A stretch of 41,602 nucleotides of DNA from Bacteroidales bacterium (GTDB lineage Bacteria > Bacteroidota > Bacteroidia > Bacteroidales > PUMT01), in NCBI GenBank assembly GCA_007135095.1, contig SLJO01000221.1, forward strand, positions 1-41,602, read 5' to 3'. The notes beneath the pieces are model-generated. The model saw nothing but the letters and a program-made list of their open reading frames with translations. It searched no databases and was not told the origin of the DNA. Position numbers and translations under genes: made by a program. Shown here one piece after another: positions 8,214 to 17,229 of this stretch. How positions within the stretch are numbered: the stretch's first letter is position 1; each line of letters opens with the position of its first letter.

Positions 8214-9376
8214 CAGAAATGCTTTTTTTCTGGCTTCCGGCCGCGGTAATGATTTATGCGTATTTGTTATATCCCGCACTGCTTCGTATTATTGCAGCAC
8301 GAAAGCAGCCAAACAAAATAATTTACGATGCCGGTGAACTGCCTTATGTAACTGTTATAATGGCCGTTCATAATGAACAGGATGTAATTAAGGAAAAGAT
8401 CAGCAGCATAACATGGAATAATTACCCCGCCAGGAAGCTCAGAATACTCGTTGGATCGGATGCCTCCACGGATAAAACAAATATAATCCTCGGGGAGCTG
8501 GCGGGTTCCGGCATTCCTCTCAGCTGTTTGTTTTTTGAAAAACGCAGGGGTAAATCATCAATCATCAATGAACTTGCCAGATTGTCGGGTGATGAAATAC
8601 TTATTATTACTGATGCAAATGTGATAATGAAAAAAGATGCAGTATATCATCTTGTCAAGCATTTCAGGAATAGTGAGATCGGTTTGGTAGACTCAAATAT
8701 GATGCACAAGGGAATAAAGAATTATGGGATTTCCGTTCCCGAGAACGCCTATATTTCAAGGGAAATCAGAATTAAATATGATGAAAGTCTTCTCTGGGGA
8801 ACCATGATGGGGCCTTTTGGAGGATGCTACGCTATCAGGAAAAAGTTATATTGCAATGTTCCCGATTTGTTCCTGGTCGATGATTTCTTTATTAACATGA
8901 AGGTTATTACTTCAGGTCATAAGGCTATAATTGAGCCTGATGCTCATGTAGTTGAGGATGTATCAAACAACCTGGCCGAGGAATTCAGACGCAAGGTCAG
9001 AATTGCAGCGGGGAATTTCCAGAACCTGCGTTATTTCTCCAGGTGCATTTTCTCAGGCATTCCGGGGCTGTCTGTTAGTTTCTTGTCTCATAAAATATTG
9101 CGATGGCTGGGACCCATATTTCTTGTTTCAATTTTTTTAAGCAGTATCTGGCTTAGCAGGGAAAATATTTTTTTTAAATATGCATTGACATTACAGGTTT
9201 CTTTACTGTTGGTGCCAATAATCGATTATTTATTAGGGAAAATCAAAATTCATATTATAATTTTGCGTTTTATAACACATTTTATAAGCATGAACCTTGC
9301 ATTGATGGTAGGGTTTATCAAATTTTTGAAAGGAGTAAAAACAAATGTATGGCAACCAACAAGAAGGAATCAGTAG
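8210..9376 (+). CDS. Membrane-anchored glycosyltransferase family 2
   Basis: 388 aa. One N-terminal membrane segment (about 5-25) precedes a GT-A domain: [14 protein letters not shown], then [12 protein letters not shown], then the metal-site region IITDANVIM (DAN in place of the common DAD). [11 protein letters not shown] and [11 protein letters not shown] follow, with the acceptor/base region containing [15 protein letters not shown] in place of QxxRW. Two or three hydrophobic segments close the protein (about 285-310, 320-340, 350-370). This matches processive-like or polymer-type GT2 enzymes related to the CESA_like group. It overlaps the GT4 gene by 4 bp and ribBA by 32 bp. Confidence 0.84.
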   Translation: MTEMLFFWLPAAVMIYAYLLYPALLRIIAARKQPNKIIYDAGELPYVTVIMAVHNEQDVIKEKISSITWNNYPARKLRILVGSDASTDKTNIILGELAGSGIPLSCLFFEKRRGKSSIINELARLSGDEILIITDANVIMKKDAVYHLVKHFRNSEIGLVDSNMMHKGIKNYGISVPENAYISREIRIKYDESLLWGTMMGPFGGCYAIRKKLYCNVPDLFLVDDFFINMKVITSGHKAIIEPDAHVVEDVSNNLAEEFRRKVRIAAGNFQNLRYFSRCIFSGIPGLSVSFLSHKILRWLGPIFLVSIFLSSIWLSRENIFFKYALTLQVSLLLVPIIDYLLGKIKIHIIILRFITHFISMNLALMVGFIKFLKGVKTNVWQPTRRNQ

Positions 9377-10616
9377 AAAACTGAATTCCATTGATGAAGC
9401 AATTGAAGATATAAAGGAAGGGAAAATTGTCATCGTAGTTGATGATGAAGACCGTGAGAATGAAGGTGATTTTGTTGCCGCAGCTGAACTAACAACTCCT
9501 GATGTGGTCAATTTCATGGCAACCCATGGCCGCGGACTGATTTGTGCCGCACTTCCCGAGGCACGCTGTAACGAGCTTGAGCTTGAACTGATGGTCGGGA
9601 AAAACACCTCGCTGCATGAGACTGCTTTTACCGTATCGGTAGACCTGATTGGAAAGGGATGCACTACTGGGATTTCAGCATCAGACAGGGCCAAGACCAT
9701 TAATGCCCTTGTTAATCCTTCGACCAGCCCTGAAGATCTGGCCAGGCCGGGACATGTATTTCCTTTGAAAGCCAAGGAAAAGGGAGTACTCCGCCGTTCA
9801 GGCCACACCGAGGCGGCAGTTGACCTGTCTGCACTGGCAGGCCTTAAACCGGGGGGAGTTCTGGTGGAAATAATGAATGCCGATGGGTCAATGGCTCGTC
9901 TGCCTGAATTGTTAAGGATGGCAGAGCAGTTTGATCTGAAGATAATATCCATAGAAAAGCTTATTGCATACAGGCTCAAGCATGAAAGTATAGTTGAAAA
10001 AGGAGTCGAAGTGAAACTTCCAACCAAATACGGCGATTTTCACCTTGTCCCGTTCCGCCAGAAGTCAAATGCGATGGAACATGTGGCCATCATCAAGGGT
10101 AAATGGAAAAGAGATGATCCGGTTCTGGTCAGAGTGCACTCATCGTGTATTACTGGCGACATTTTCGGTTCCATGCGATGTGATTGCGGCAATCAGCTTC
10201 ACGAATCCCTTAAAATGATACAGAAAGAAGGCAGGGGTATTGTTGTTTATCTTAACCAGGAGGGGAGGGGAATCGGACTTTTCAACAAAATGGCAGCCTA
10301 CAAATTACAGGAGGAGGGTCAGGATACCATAGAGGCAAATATTAACCTTGGTTTCAATGAGGATGAACGGGATTTTGGTGTGGGAGCCAATATCCTGCAC
10401 GAGCTTGGGGTTGGCAAGATCAGGCTAATTGCCAACAATCCATTCAAGCGCAAGGGGCTTGAAGGATACGGGCTTGAAATAATCGAGACAATTCATATGA
10501 AATCAAAAACCAATATGTATAATTACACCTATCTTATGACAAAACGTGATAAAATGGGGCACTTCCTTGATCTCGTAAGGCCGGAAGAATCAGAAGGTAA
10601 CCCCGAGGAAGAATAG
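9345..10616 (+). CDS. ribBA: Bifunctional DHBP synthase / GTP cyclohydrolase II (RibBA)
   Basis: 423 aa. The N-terminal half (about 10-210) is 3,4-dihydroxy-2-butanone-4-phosphate synthase, with [23 protein letters not shown] and [11 protein letters not shown]. The C-terminal half (about 220-405) is GTP cyclohydrolase II, with its zinc site in [20 protein letters not shown] (C-x10-C-x-C) and NQEGRGIGL. Together they supply both riboflavin precursors, from ribulose-5-phosphate and from GTP. The start lies inside the previous gene and is fixed by a strong Shine-Dalgarno (GAAAGGAG at 9328-9335, 9 nt before ATG), unusual for this phylum. No other rib gene is in the window. Confidence 0.95.
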   Translation: MYGNQQEGISRKLNSIDEAIEDIKEGKIVIVVDDEDRENEGDFVAAAELTTPDVVNFMATHGRGLICAALPEARCNELELELMVGKNTSLHETAFTVSVDLIGKGCTTGISASDRAKTINALVNPSTSPEDLARPGHVFPLKAKEKGVLRRSGHTEAAVDLSALAGLKPGGVLVEIMNADGSMARLPELLRMAEQFDLKIISIEKLIAYRLKHESIVEKGVEVKLPTKYGDFHLVPFRQKSNAMEHVAIIKGKWKRDDPVLVRVHSSCITGDIFGSMRCDCGNQLHESLKMIQKEGRGIVVYLNQEGRGIGLFNKMAAYKLQEEGQDTIEANINLGFNEDERDFGVGANILHELGVGKIRLIANNPFKRKGLEGYGLEIIETIHMKSKTNMYNYTYLMTKRDKMGHFLDLVRPEESEGNPEEE

Positions 10617-10673
10617 TCACGAATAACCCCTGATTTATATGACCCTACAGGGAGAGACAATTTTATTAACCTG

Positions 10674-11636
10674 ATGACTGGACGTAAACCCGGCATAATT
10701 TTTATGGGAACTCCTCAGTTTGCTGTTCCCTCCCTGGAGATCCTGATACAGAATGATTACCCCGTAATGGCTGTCGTAACCGCGGCTGACAAGCCTTCGG
10801 GCCGGGGGCTCAAAACCAGGGAGCCGGCCGTTAAGATGGCGGCTGTTGCCAATGGAATACCTGTACTTCAGCCTGCAAACCTGAAAGATGATGCTTTCCG
10901 GGAAGAACTGCGCCGGTTCCCGGCCGACATTTTTGTAGTTGTAGCCTTCAGGATGCTTCCCGAGAAGATATGGAGCATTCCGCCTATGGGGACCGTGAAT
11001 TTGCATGCTTCCCTTTTGCCTCTTTACCGGGGAGCCGCCCCAATAAACCATGCAATTATCAATGGCGAAAAAATTACCGGCGTTACAACTTTTCTGATTG
11101 AGAAGGAAATAGATACGGGTAAAATACTTTTTCAGGAAAAAACGGAGATTGCTGATAGTGATAATGCAGGCACCTTGCATGACAGGCTCATGCATATTGG
11201 TGCCGGTTTGCTGCTTAAAACCGTAGCTGCGATCGCTGATGGCACTGCGGTGCCCCTTCCCCAGGATAAGGTTCCTGCACCGGCAGATCTCCCCAGGGCG
11301 CCTAAGATACACAAAAATGACTGCCGTATTAACTGGGAGGCATCGGTTGAAAAGGTTTATAATTATGTGCGGGGTCTGAGTCCTTATCCCGCGGCATGGA
11401 CTATACTGCATTCAGGAAGCAGAACTGTTAACCTGAAGATATATGAGGTTGAAAAGATTGCCCGGGTCCACTACCCTTCGCCCGGTAAGGTTACGGTTCA
11501 AAAGGATAAACTCATAATCGATACCGGTGAGGGCGCCGTACTTGTCAGAAAAGTTCAGGCAGAAGGCCGAAGGGCAATGGCAGGTACTGAATTTGTCAAA
11601 GGATTCAGGCCTGATAGCGGGGCATATTGTCTGTGA
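10674..11636 (+). CDS. fmt: Methionyl-tRNA formyltransferase
   Basis: 320 aa, the usual length. It begins with IIFMGTPQFAVPSLEIL, carries the formyl-donor/catalytic block VNLHASLLPLYRGAAPINHAI with conserved Asn and His, and the TGVTTFLIEKEIDTGKIL segment with the catalytic Asp. The C-terminal OB-like domain (about 210-315) has NYVRGLSPYPAAWT and ends GFRPDSG. The enzyme formylates initiator Met-tRNA using 10-formyl-THF. It lies 57 bp after ribBA on the same strand, likely the end of that operon; def and rsmB are not adjacent. Confidence 0.95.
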   Translation: MTGRKPGIIFMGTPQFAVPSLEILIQNDYPVMAVVTAADKPSGRGLKTREPAVKMAAVANGIPVLQPANLKDDAFREELRRFPADIFVVVAFRMLPEKIWSIPPMGTVNLHASLLPLYRGAAPINHAIINGEKITGVTTFLIEKEIDTGKILFQEKTEIADSDNAGTLHDRLMHIGAGLLLKTVAAIADGTAVPLPQDKVPAPADLPRAPKIHKNDCRINWEASVEKVYNYVRGLSPYPAAWTILHSGSRTVNLKIYEVEKIARVHYPSPGKVTVQKDKLIIDTGEGAVLVRKVQAEGRRAMAGTEFVKGFRPDSGAYCL

Positions 11637-11672
11637 CAACCATTTTCCGGCAGAGTAAACCCAGTGATGTGT

Positions 11673-12659
11673 TTAATAATCAGGGCCTGACCTGAAATTG
11701 CTTCTTGGATCTTCACGGTAAGTCTGCCTTCGCAGAAATATGGTATCGCCGGGTGATGGTTCCCGGCCGTCTTCCAGATAATTCCGTCTCAGAAGCCTGT
11801 TAAGCCTGACGCCGTACTGCTGCGATATCTGATGCATTGTCTCACCTTCATTTACTATGTGTATTTCTGATCCCCTTTCTGCTCTTACTCTCTTGGGCTG
11901 CAGGTAAAGTACATCTCCCGGACTTATTGCCCTGTAGGGAAGGTCATTGTACTGTGCTATTTCCCACCTCATCAGTTCCATCTCCCTGGTGACACTCTCG
12001 TATGTATCTCCTTCTTCAGCAATGATAAATCTTATTCTGTTGCGCCGTAATATTTGCCTGCCTGTGACCAATGAAACGGGGCTGGACGGCTCTTCGCTGC
12101 TCACCCTGGTGCTGCTGCGCGGGGAAGGTAAAGGAGTGCCTGAATCAAGCCTGTAAAGTTCGTTGTCTTCTATTATCCTTATCAATTTACGGTCATAATT
12201 CGGATCGGTTGCATATCCAGCTAACCGGAGCCCTCTTGCCCAGGCCTTGTAATCATAGGGGTCCAGATTAAACAGGCCGGCATATCTGGGCCGTCCGGTA
12301 AGAAAGTCACTATGATCAAGGAATGATTCTTCCGGCCTGTTATACCGCCTGAAACATTCGTTCCGGTGGTCATCATCATGATATACCCTTCTTCCCGTCC
12401 AGTCGTGGCATTTTATCCCGAAGTGGTTATTTGACTTACTTGCAAGCAGGCTGTTTCCGTCGGCTGATTCAAGGATAGCCTGAGCCATCTTTATACTTGC
12501 AGGTATACCGGTACGCCTCATTTCCCTGATCGCTATATCGCTGTATCTGGCAATGTATTCTGATCGTGTGTTGCTGACAGCTGGAGCTGTATACCGTGTG
12601 GTTTTACATGCAGAAAATACAAGCAGAAAGAACAGAAGGGAAAGGCAGATCTTCTTCAT
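11673..12659 (-). CDS. Lipoprotein N-acetylglucosaminidase with LysM repeats
   Basis: 328 aa. The signal peptide ends in LVFSACK, with Cys18 as the lipidated residue. Residues about 35-170 form a GH73 glucosaminidase domain: SIKMAQAILESADGNS with the catalytic Glu, SNNHFGIKCHDWTG, and the YRRYN/ESFLDHSDFL and WARGLRLAGYATDPNY blocks. The Ser/Pro-rich linker (about 175-200) is followed by two LysM domains, a degenerate one at about 212-255 and a clear one at about 268-312 (HIVNEGETMHQISQQYGV). The enzyme should hydrolyse peptidoglycan glycan strands from the periplasmic face of the outer membrane. It converges on fmt, 36 bp apart. Confidence 0.88.
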   Translation of the reverse strand: MKKICLSLLFFLLVFSACKTTRYTAPAVSNTRSEYIARYSDIAIREMRRTGIPASIKMAQAILESADGNSLLASKSNNHFGIKCHDWTGRRVYHDDDHRNECFRRYNRPEESFLDHSDFLTGRPRYAGLFNLDPYDYKAWARGLRLAGYATDPNYDRKLIRIIEDNELYRLDSGTPLPSPRSSTRVSSEEPSSPVSLVTGRQILRRNRIRFIIAEEGDTYESVTREMELMRWEIAQYNDLPYRAISPGDVLYLQPKRVRAERGSEIHIVNEGETMHQISQQYGVRLNRLLRRNYLEDGREPSPGDTIFLRRQTYREDPRSNFRSGPDY

Positions 12660-12794
12660 AAAAAATATTTTTGCAGATATTCAGGGTAAAAATAAATTAA
12701 TTCCCCGGTATCATGCAAAGATAAAATATTATTGATTTTTCCCCAGCGATAGTGAAATATATTAAAAGTTTGCAGCGTTTCTCCCGGCTTGAAT

Positions 12795-13208
12795 TTACTT
12801 TTTCCCCCATTCTTTAAGCTGGCACATGCAGGAACCTGTGAGACGTGCCTTAATATTAATCTTAACCGGTAGTCCGTCTCTTTCCCATTCGGTAATTCCG
12901 CCTGCCATATTTGCTATATTTTCAAACCCCTTGCCCTTTAAAAACAATACAGCCTCTTTGCTATGGATACCGGCGGAATCAGCAAAAATAAAGAATTCAT
13001 CATCAGGGAGGTCCTTATATTCAGTTTCAATATTGCCGGCCGGCAAAAAGAGAACTTTATCCACATCGAATGATTTAAAGTCACGAAGATAACTATCCCT
13101 CACATCAACGAGGATAACACCTTTTTTACATAGTTCATATGTCTCCTCAGGCGACAAATGTAAAACCCCGTCTATCATAAAACCTTTATCTTTGAACAGG
13201 TCAATCAT
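12795..13208 (-). CDS. Rhodanese-like protein lacking the active-site Cys, with C-terminal CxC
   Basis: 137 aa from ATG at 13208 (MIDLFKDKGF); an in-frame TTG at 13238 would add 10 residues. The rhodanese fold is clear: ILVDVRDSY (33-40), VLFLPAGNI, FFIFADSAGIHSKEAV and MAGGITEWERDGLPV. In active rhodaneses the loop is C-x4-R-S; here it is DSAGIHS, with Asp77 replacing the persulfide Cys, so normal sulfurtransfer at this site is not possible. The tail reads TGSCMCQL, with Cys127 and Cys129 as a pair. It is the last gene of the ars cluster, 108 bp after acr3. Inference: the tail may bind As(III) or metal, or act as a redox pair; untested. Confidence 0.8.
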   Translation of the reverse strand: MIDLFKDKGFMIDGVLHLSPEETYELCKKGVILVDVRDSYLRDFKSFDVDKVLFLPAGNIETEYKDLPDDEFFIFADSAGIHSKEAVLFLKGKGFENIANMAGGITEWERDGLPVKINIKARLTGSCMCQLKEWGKK

Positions 13209-13316
13209 TTTAAGAGGTTCATTTTTAAAGATTGACAAATTGTTATCTATTTTTTAAAAGTACGGAAATCTGACAATACCGTTAAATTTAAATTGCCCGG
13301 TAAATCATCAATTAAT

Positions 13317-14345
13317 TCAAAACTTTTTCCTGTTGGCAAAGGCAACAAGTGAAAGCATGACTGGTACCTCAACCAAAACCCCTACCACCGTGACCAGCGC
13401 AGCGGGTGATTGCAGTCCGAACAGGGCAATAGCAACGGCAACTGCCAGTTCAAAGAAATTACTTGCACCTATCATTGCTGCGGGTGCACAAACAGCATGC
13501 GGAAGCTTCAGTTTTTTTCCGCCGTACCAGGCAATAAAGAAGATAAAGTAAGTCTGTATCACCAGGGGCACGGCAGCGAGCAATATAATCAGCGGATTGC
13601 TCAGGATATTCTGTCCCTGAAATGCAAACAATAAAACAAGAGTTATTAACAGGGCTATAATGCTTACAGGCTTTAACCTTGGAAGGAATTCCTTCTTAAA
13701 CCATTCTTCTCCCTTTGACTTCATAAGAATCTGCTGTGTGATAACCCCGGCAACAAGGGGAACAACCACGAAGATAACTACACTGGCAACCAGTGTGCCA
13801 TAGGGTATTGTTACATCTGTTATTCCGAGTAACAATCCCACTATAGGAATAAATGCAACAAGGATTATCAAATCGTTTACAGAGACCTGTACAAGGGTGT
13901 AATTCGGGTCTCCATCGGACAGGTAGGACCATACAAATACCATGGCAGTGCAGGGGGCGGCACCCAGAATAATAGCACCTGCAATATATTCACCGGCCAG
14001 GGCAGGATCAATCCAGGCGGCATAGATTTTTGTGAAAAAAAGCCATGCAAAAAATGCCATGGTAAATGGCTTGATAAGCCAGTTTATAGCTACAGTCCAG
14101 ACTATTCCACGGGGCTTCTTACGGATTTGCTTTATACTGGTAAAATCTATCTGAAGCATCATGGGGTAAATCATCAGCCAGATGAGAATAGCTACCGGTA
14201 TATTTACCCTTGCTATCTCCAGGCTGCTTATTATTTTGATGCTGTCGCCGGCCAGATGACCGATAAGGATGCCGGCAAGGATTCCGAGACCAACCCAAAC
14301 AGTTAAATATTTATCGAAAAAGCTAATTGTTTTCTTTTGTACCAT
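13317..14345 (-). CDS. acr3: Arsenite efflux permease, ACR3 family
   Basis: 342 aa with about ten membrane segments. Signature regions include PVAILIWLMIYPMMLQIDFTS, the conserved cysteine segment GAAPCTAMVFVWSYLSDGDP (the Cys essential in characterised ACR3 proteins) and APAAMIGASNFFELAVAVAI. It belongs to the BASS superfamily ACR3 branch, not the ArsB ion-transporter family. It exports arsenite (and in some members antimonite) across the inner membrane using the proton gradient. Located between the Usp gene and the rhodanese-like gene, same strand as arsR, arsC and arsM. Confidence 0.93.
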   Translation of the reverse strand: MVQKKTISFFDKYLTVWVGLGILAGILIGHLAGDSIKIISSLEIARVNIPVAILIWLMIYPMMLQIDFTSIKQIRKKPRGIVWTVAINWLIKPFTMAFFAWLFFTKIYAAWIDPALAGEYIAGAIILGAAPCTAMVFVWSYLSDGDPNYTLVQVSVNDLIILVAFIPIVGLLLGITDVTIPYGTLVASVVIFVVVPLVAGVITQQILMKSKGEEWFKKEFLPRLKPVSIIALLITLVLLFAFQGQNILSNPLIILLAAVPLVIQTYFIFFIAWYGGKKLKLPHAVCAPAAMIGASNFFELAVAVAIALFGLQSPAALVTVVGVLVEVPVMLSLVAFANRKKF

Positions 14346-14462
14346 CTGAACAATTAATTATGATTAGCGAATTATGATTTTTAAAACAAGTGGTCATGGC
14401 ACCGTATGTTACCGGGGATATTGCTATGATCTAAGCTGATTTATTAGCTGTTATTCAATGTG

Positions 14463-15332
14463 TTATCTTGATAAAGGAACAAATAGAACATTGGAATCGG
14501 AATGCCTGGCTACCTGGTGACTGACGCTTCCCAGGAAAATTTCGGAAATATACCCGCGCCCCTGGCTGCCCATCACTGTCAGGCACGCTTCCTTTTCCTT
14601 TATATAGTTTAAAATCACTTGCTTGGGTTTACCGTATTCGATTGCTATCTCAATATCAGTTTCAGGGTGGGCTTCATTGAATGATTTTTTCAGGCGTTCA
14701 AGCCGTTCACCGTCAATCCTGTTGAATTCTTCAAGCTTATCCTTCAGGTACTTTCCGATCTTAACCTCATCCTGCACATGCATAAGGATTAATTTTGGAA
14801 AAGACACATTCCTGCCTTTGAGCCATTGAAAAGCTGCTTCTGCAGTATCTGAAAAATCGGTGGGAAAGAGGATGCTGCCTGTTAGTTTATTACAAGAAAT
14901 CTTGTGGGTTTTTCCGTCTTTTGTTTCAATAGTTTTCATGGCCATAAGAAGCAGCGGATGGGTGATATTTTGAATAAGCTCAGACGCGGTGCTTCCGATA
15001 AGTGCCTTTGTAAGGGAAATCCCATGGCTGCCGATTATTATCAAAGCCGCATCATTTTCCTTTGCAAGGCTCTGCAGTTCATCTTTAGGCAGGTGTTTCA
15101 TTACCTTTGTATCAACCTCAAAACCCTCTTCCTGGAGTTTCTTTTTCTGCATTTCAAGTTTCTCCTCCACCCCCTGCTTCAGCATTTCTTCAAAAGCCTG
15201 GATGTATTTTAAACCCAGTGCATGCACGAGTGTTATTCTATTTATTCCCAGCTTTTTATATTCTGATGCACATTCAATCAGCTTGTCCGATGCCGGCGAC
15301 AGATCGGTTCCGAATATTGCATGTGTGTTCAT
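14463..15332 (-). CDS. Tandem universal stress protein (two UspA domains)
   Basis: 289 aa. Domain 1 (about 1-140) has HAIFGTDLSPASDK and ends with GSHGISLTKALIGSTASELI; domain 2 (about 150-289) has SILFPTDFSDTAEAAFQWL and GSQGRGYISEIFLGSVSHQVARHSD. The second repeats the ATP-binding pattern G-x2-G-x9-G-(S/T) more closely than the first. UspA proteins help cells survive stress, and ATP-binding forms act as switches; the exact role is unknown. It sits between arsM and acr3, with 117 bp to acr3 and 40 bp to arsM, so it is probably part of the arsenic operon. Confidence 0.9.
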   Translation of the reverse strand: MNTHAIFGTDLSPASDKLIECASEYKKLGINRITLVHALGLKYIQAFEEMLKQGVEEKLEMQKKKLQEEGFEVDTKVMKHLPKDELQSLAKENDAALIIIGSHGISLTKALIGSTASELIQNITHPLLLMAMKTIETKDGKTHKISCNKLTGSILFPTDFSDTAEAAFQWLKGRNVSFPKLILMHVQDEVKIGKYLKDKLEEFNRIDGERLERLKKSFNEAHPETDIEIAIEYGKPKQVILNYIKEKEACLTVMGSQGRGYISEIFLGSVSHQVARHSDSNVLFVPLSR

Positions 15333-15372
15333 AACATTTTTTTATTTGCGCAAGTCCTTGATACAAATTGGT

Positions 15373-16185
15373 TCAACCCGGTTTTTCAGCATAAACCGTG
15401 ATACTGTGAATACCTGCCTCTGATTTCTTGAATTCAGCAAGTTCTTTTTTATCAATATATTGAAGGAAAACCTCATCGGGTATGGTAATAGCCTTTACCT
15501 TCTGTAATTTGATGTTTACAAGTCCGGCTCCTTCCATTAATTTTAAATATTCATCAAGCCTTACTGCTCCTGAAATACATCCGGCATACAGTTCGGCGGC
15601 CTGCTGGAGTTTCTCAGGCAATTGCCCTTTTAAAACCACATCTGACACGGACAGATGGGCTCCCGGTTTCAATACCCTGAGAATTTCACTAAAAGTTTTT
15701 TCCTTGTCAGGTACAAGATTTAATACGCAGTTGCTGACTATCACGTCGGCGGTATTATCTGCCAGTGGCATATTTTCGATGTCACCCAGCAGAAATTCTA
15801 CATTTTCATAACCAAGTCCGGCTGCATTTTCACGTGCTTTTTTGATCATTGATTCAGTCATGTCAAGACCAATAACACGGCCCCTATGCCCGACCAGGGC
15901 ATGCGCTACAAAACAATCATTTCCTGCACCGGAGCCAAGATCCAGAACTGTATCGCCCTCTTTGATCCTGGCAAATTCTGTGGGAATACCGCAGCCTAAC
16001 CCCATATCCGCATCGGGATTATATCCTTCAAGCGTATCATAGTTTTCGCTGAAAATGGAATAATCAACCCCTGAACAGCAACCTGATGCAGTACAACAGC
16101 CTCCGGTCTCCAATTGGACTTTTGATTGCAGGGCAATCTGGCCGTATTTTTCCTTTACTAATTTTTTTAAATCTTCCGGATCCAT
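15373..16185 (-). CDS. arsM: Arsenite methyltransferase (ArsM)
   Basis: 270 aa. A class I SAM domain reads VLDLGSGAGND (80-90), then VIGLDMTESMI, FLLGDIENMPL and VSNCVLNLVPDKEK. The Cys set expected for ArsM is present: Cys30/31 near the N-terminus, Cys65 in GLGCG, Cys153 in SNCVLNL and Cys203 in YAGCISGA, the last three corresponding to the As(III)-binding trio of characterised enzymes. Extra cysteines (36, 37) lie close to the N-terminal pair. It methylates As(III) with SAM to methylated, partly volatile arsenicals. Its place after arsR and arsC supports the call. Confidence 0.93.
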   Translation of the reverse strand: MDPEDLKKLVKEKYGQIALQSKVQLETGGCCTASGCCSGVDYSIFSENYDTLEGYNPDADMGLGCGIPTEFARIKEGDTVLDLGSGAGNDCFVAHALVGHRGRVIGLDMTESMIKKARENAAGLGYENVEFLLGDIENMPLADNTADVIVSNCVLNLVPDKEKTFSEILRVLKPGAHLSVSDVVLKGQLPEKLQQAAELYAGCISGAVRLDEYLKLMEGAGLVNIKLQKVKAITIPDEVFLQYIDKKELAEFKKSEAGIHSITVYAEKPG

Positions 16186-16274
16186 TTTTATTTGAATAAA
16201 GTATAGTTATCAAGCTTAAATTCAATCATTTTACTAAGGCATGGCATTCATCTGGAGCAGATGCGGGTTTCATT

Positions 16275-16700
16275 CTATAATCGAGGTTCAATTTCTTCTT
16301 TATACAGTTTGTAAAAGCCTTCATTTATCTCATCCCTGACACGGATAAATTCACTGTGAATAAATTCTTCAGTTCCGGTAACATGGGAGGGGTCGTCAAA
16401 TCCCATATGGAGACGTTTCTTTACATTACCCGTAAACACAGGGCAATTTTCGTTAGCACCTCCACAAACGGTAATCACATAGTCCCATTCCTCTCCCATA
16501 TATTTTTCAACAGAATCGGATGTATGATGACTTATATCTATGCCAGCATCTTTCATCACTTCAACTGCTTTTTCATTAAGCCGGCCTGAAGCTTCCGTTC
16601 CGGCAGAGAATACATGCAGTCTGTTATCGAATGATTCCATAAATCCGTGTGCCATCTGGCTGCGGCATGAATTCCCGGTGCAAAGGATAAGTATTTTCAT
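16275..16700 (-). CDS. arsC: Arsenate reductase, thioredoxin-coupled LMW-PTP type
   Basis: 141 aa from ATG at 16700 (MKILILCTG); an upstream ATG at 16736 would add 12 residues with no homology. The P-loop CTGNSCR (Cys7 to Arg13, CX5R) has the nucleophile, and the redox pair is Cys79/Cys86 in TVCGGANENCP. FDDP (101-104) supplies the catalytic Asp. This spacing matches the S. aureus pI258-type enzyme, which reduces As(V) to As(III) with thioredoxin. The usual Asp after the first redox Cys is Gly here. It follows arsR by 54 bp and precedes arsM. Confidence 0.93.
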   Translation of the reverse strand: MKILILCTGNSCRSQMAHGFMESFDNRLHVFSAGTEASGRLNEKAVEVMKDAGIDISHHTSDSVEKYMGEEWDYVITVCGGANENCPVFTGNVKKRLHMGFDDPSHVTGTEEFIHSEFIRVRDEINEGFYKLYKEEIEPRL

Positions 16701-16754
16701 GTGTTTGTATTTATTAAAAACCCTGGCATGATTCATTCCGATATATAGAATTGA

Positions 16755-17105
16755 TCAGCAGCAATCATTTTCGGTTTTAATCATTCCCGGGTCAGTCTTT
16801 ATTTCCTTTACAAACGAGTTGAGCGTTTTCTCAAGCCAGTCGACCTTCGCCGGATTAAGACAGTAGTTGGTTTTAACCCCGTCAACGGTTCCTGAGATAA
16901 GACCAACTTTTTTGAGTTCGTTCAGATGCTGGTTCACTGTTGTCCTGCTAAGGGGCAACTCATCGGATATATCACCGCTGATGCACGTCTTTATTTGTGC
17001 AAGATATCTTAGTACAGCCAGCCGCGCCGGGTGTCCAAGTGCCTTGAACAATGCGGCATTTGTCTGAAGATCTTTTTCGAACAATGAAACTTTGGTTGCA
17101 GCCAT
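16755..17105 (-). CDS. arsR: ArsR-family metalloregulator
   Basis: 116 aa from ATG at 17105 (MAATKVSLFE). A longer frame with a TTG at 17141 is unlikely, since the candidate -7 box covers that codon. The winged-helix core is ALFKALGHPARLAVLRYLAQ, followed by the recognition helix in PLSRTTVNQHLNELKKVGL and the wing GVKTNYCL. Cysteines at 41, 82 and the terminal 115/116 are candidate As(III) ligands; Cys41 lies near the DNA-binding helix, as in classic ArsR proteins. It leads the operon and should repress it until As(III) binds, using the dyad at 17164-17179. Confidence 0.9.
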   Translation of the reverse strand: MAATKVSLFEKDLQTNAALFKALGHPARLAVLRYLAQIKTCISGDISDELPLSRTTVNQHLNELKKVGLISGTVDGVKTNYCLNPAKVDWLEKTLNSFVKEIKTDPGMIKTENDCC

Positions 17106-17138
17106 ATTATCATCATCATTAATCCGTTTGTCGTGACG

Positions 17139-17179
17139 CAAATATACGTTATTTTTTTAAAACGACGTAATAATACGTC
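17139..17179 (-). promoter_or_regulatory. ars promoter and candidate ArsR operator
   Basis: On the minus strand TATATTTG (17139-17146) matches the TAnnTTTG -7 box, 34 bp upstream of the arsR ATG. Directly upstream at 17164-17179 is the dyad GACGTA-ATAA-TACGTC (perfect 6-bp arms, 4-nt spacer), in the position where a bound repressor would block RNA polymerase. A related half-site CGTTAT/ACGTA string lies between the two. No good -33 TTTG was found. Location next to arsR supports operator function; it is an inference. Confidence 0.55.
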
Positions 17180-17229
17180 AATTTTCTATAAAGACGACAA
17201 TACTGTTTTATTAAGGCAGGCAGGGTTAA

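Noticed and set aside
9233-10027. Long antisense open frame over ribBA (264 codons, minus strand)
   Set aside because: Ser/Arg-rich translation without family features, lying opposite the well-supported RibBA gene; a by-product of that gene's codon use.
10635-11411. Long antisense open frame over fmt (258 codons, minus strand)
   Set aside because: No motif and full overlap with the complete Fmt coding region.
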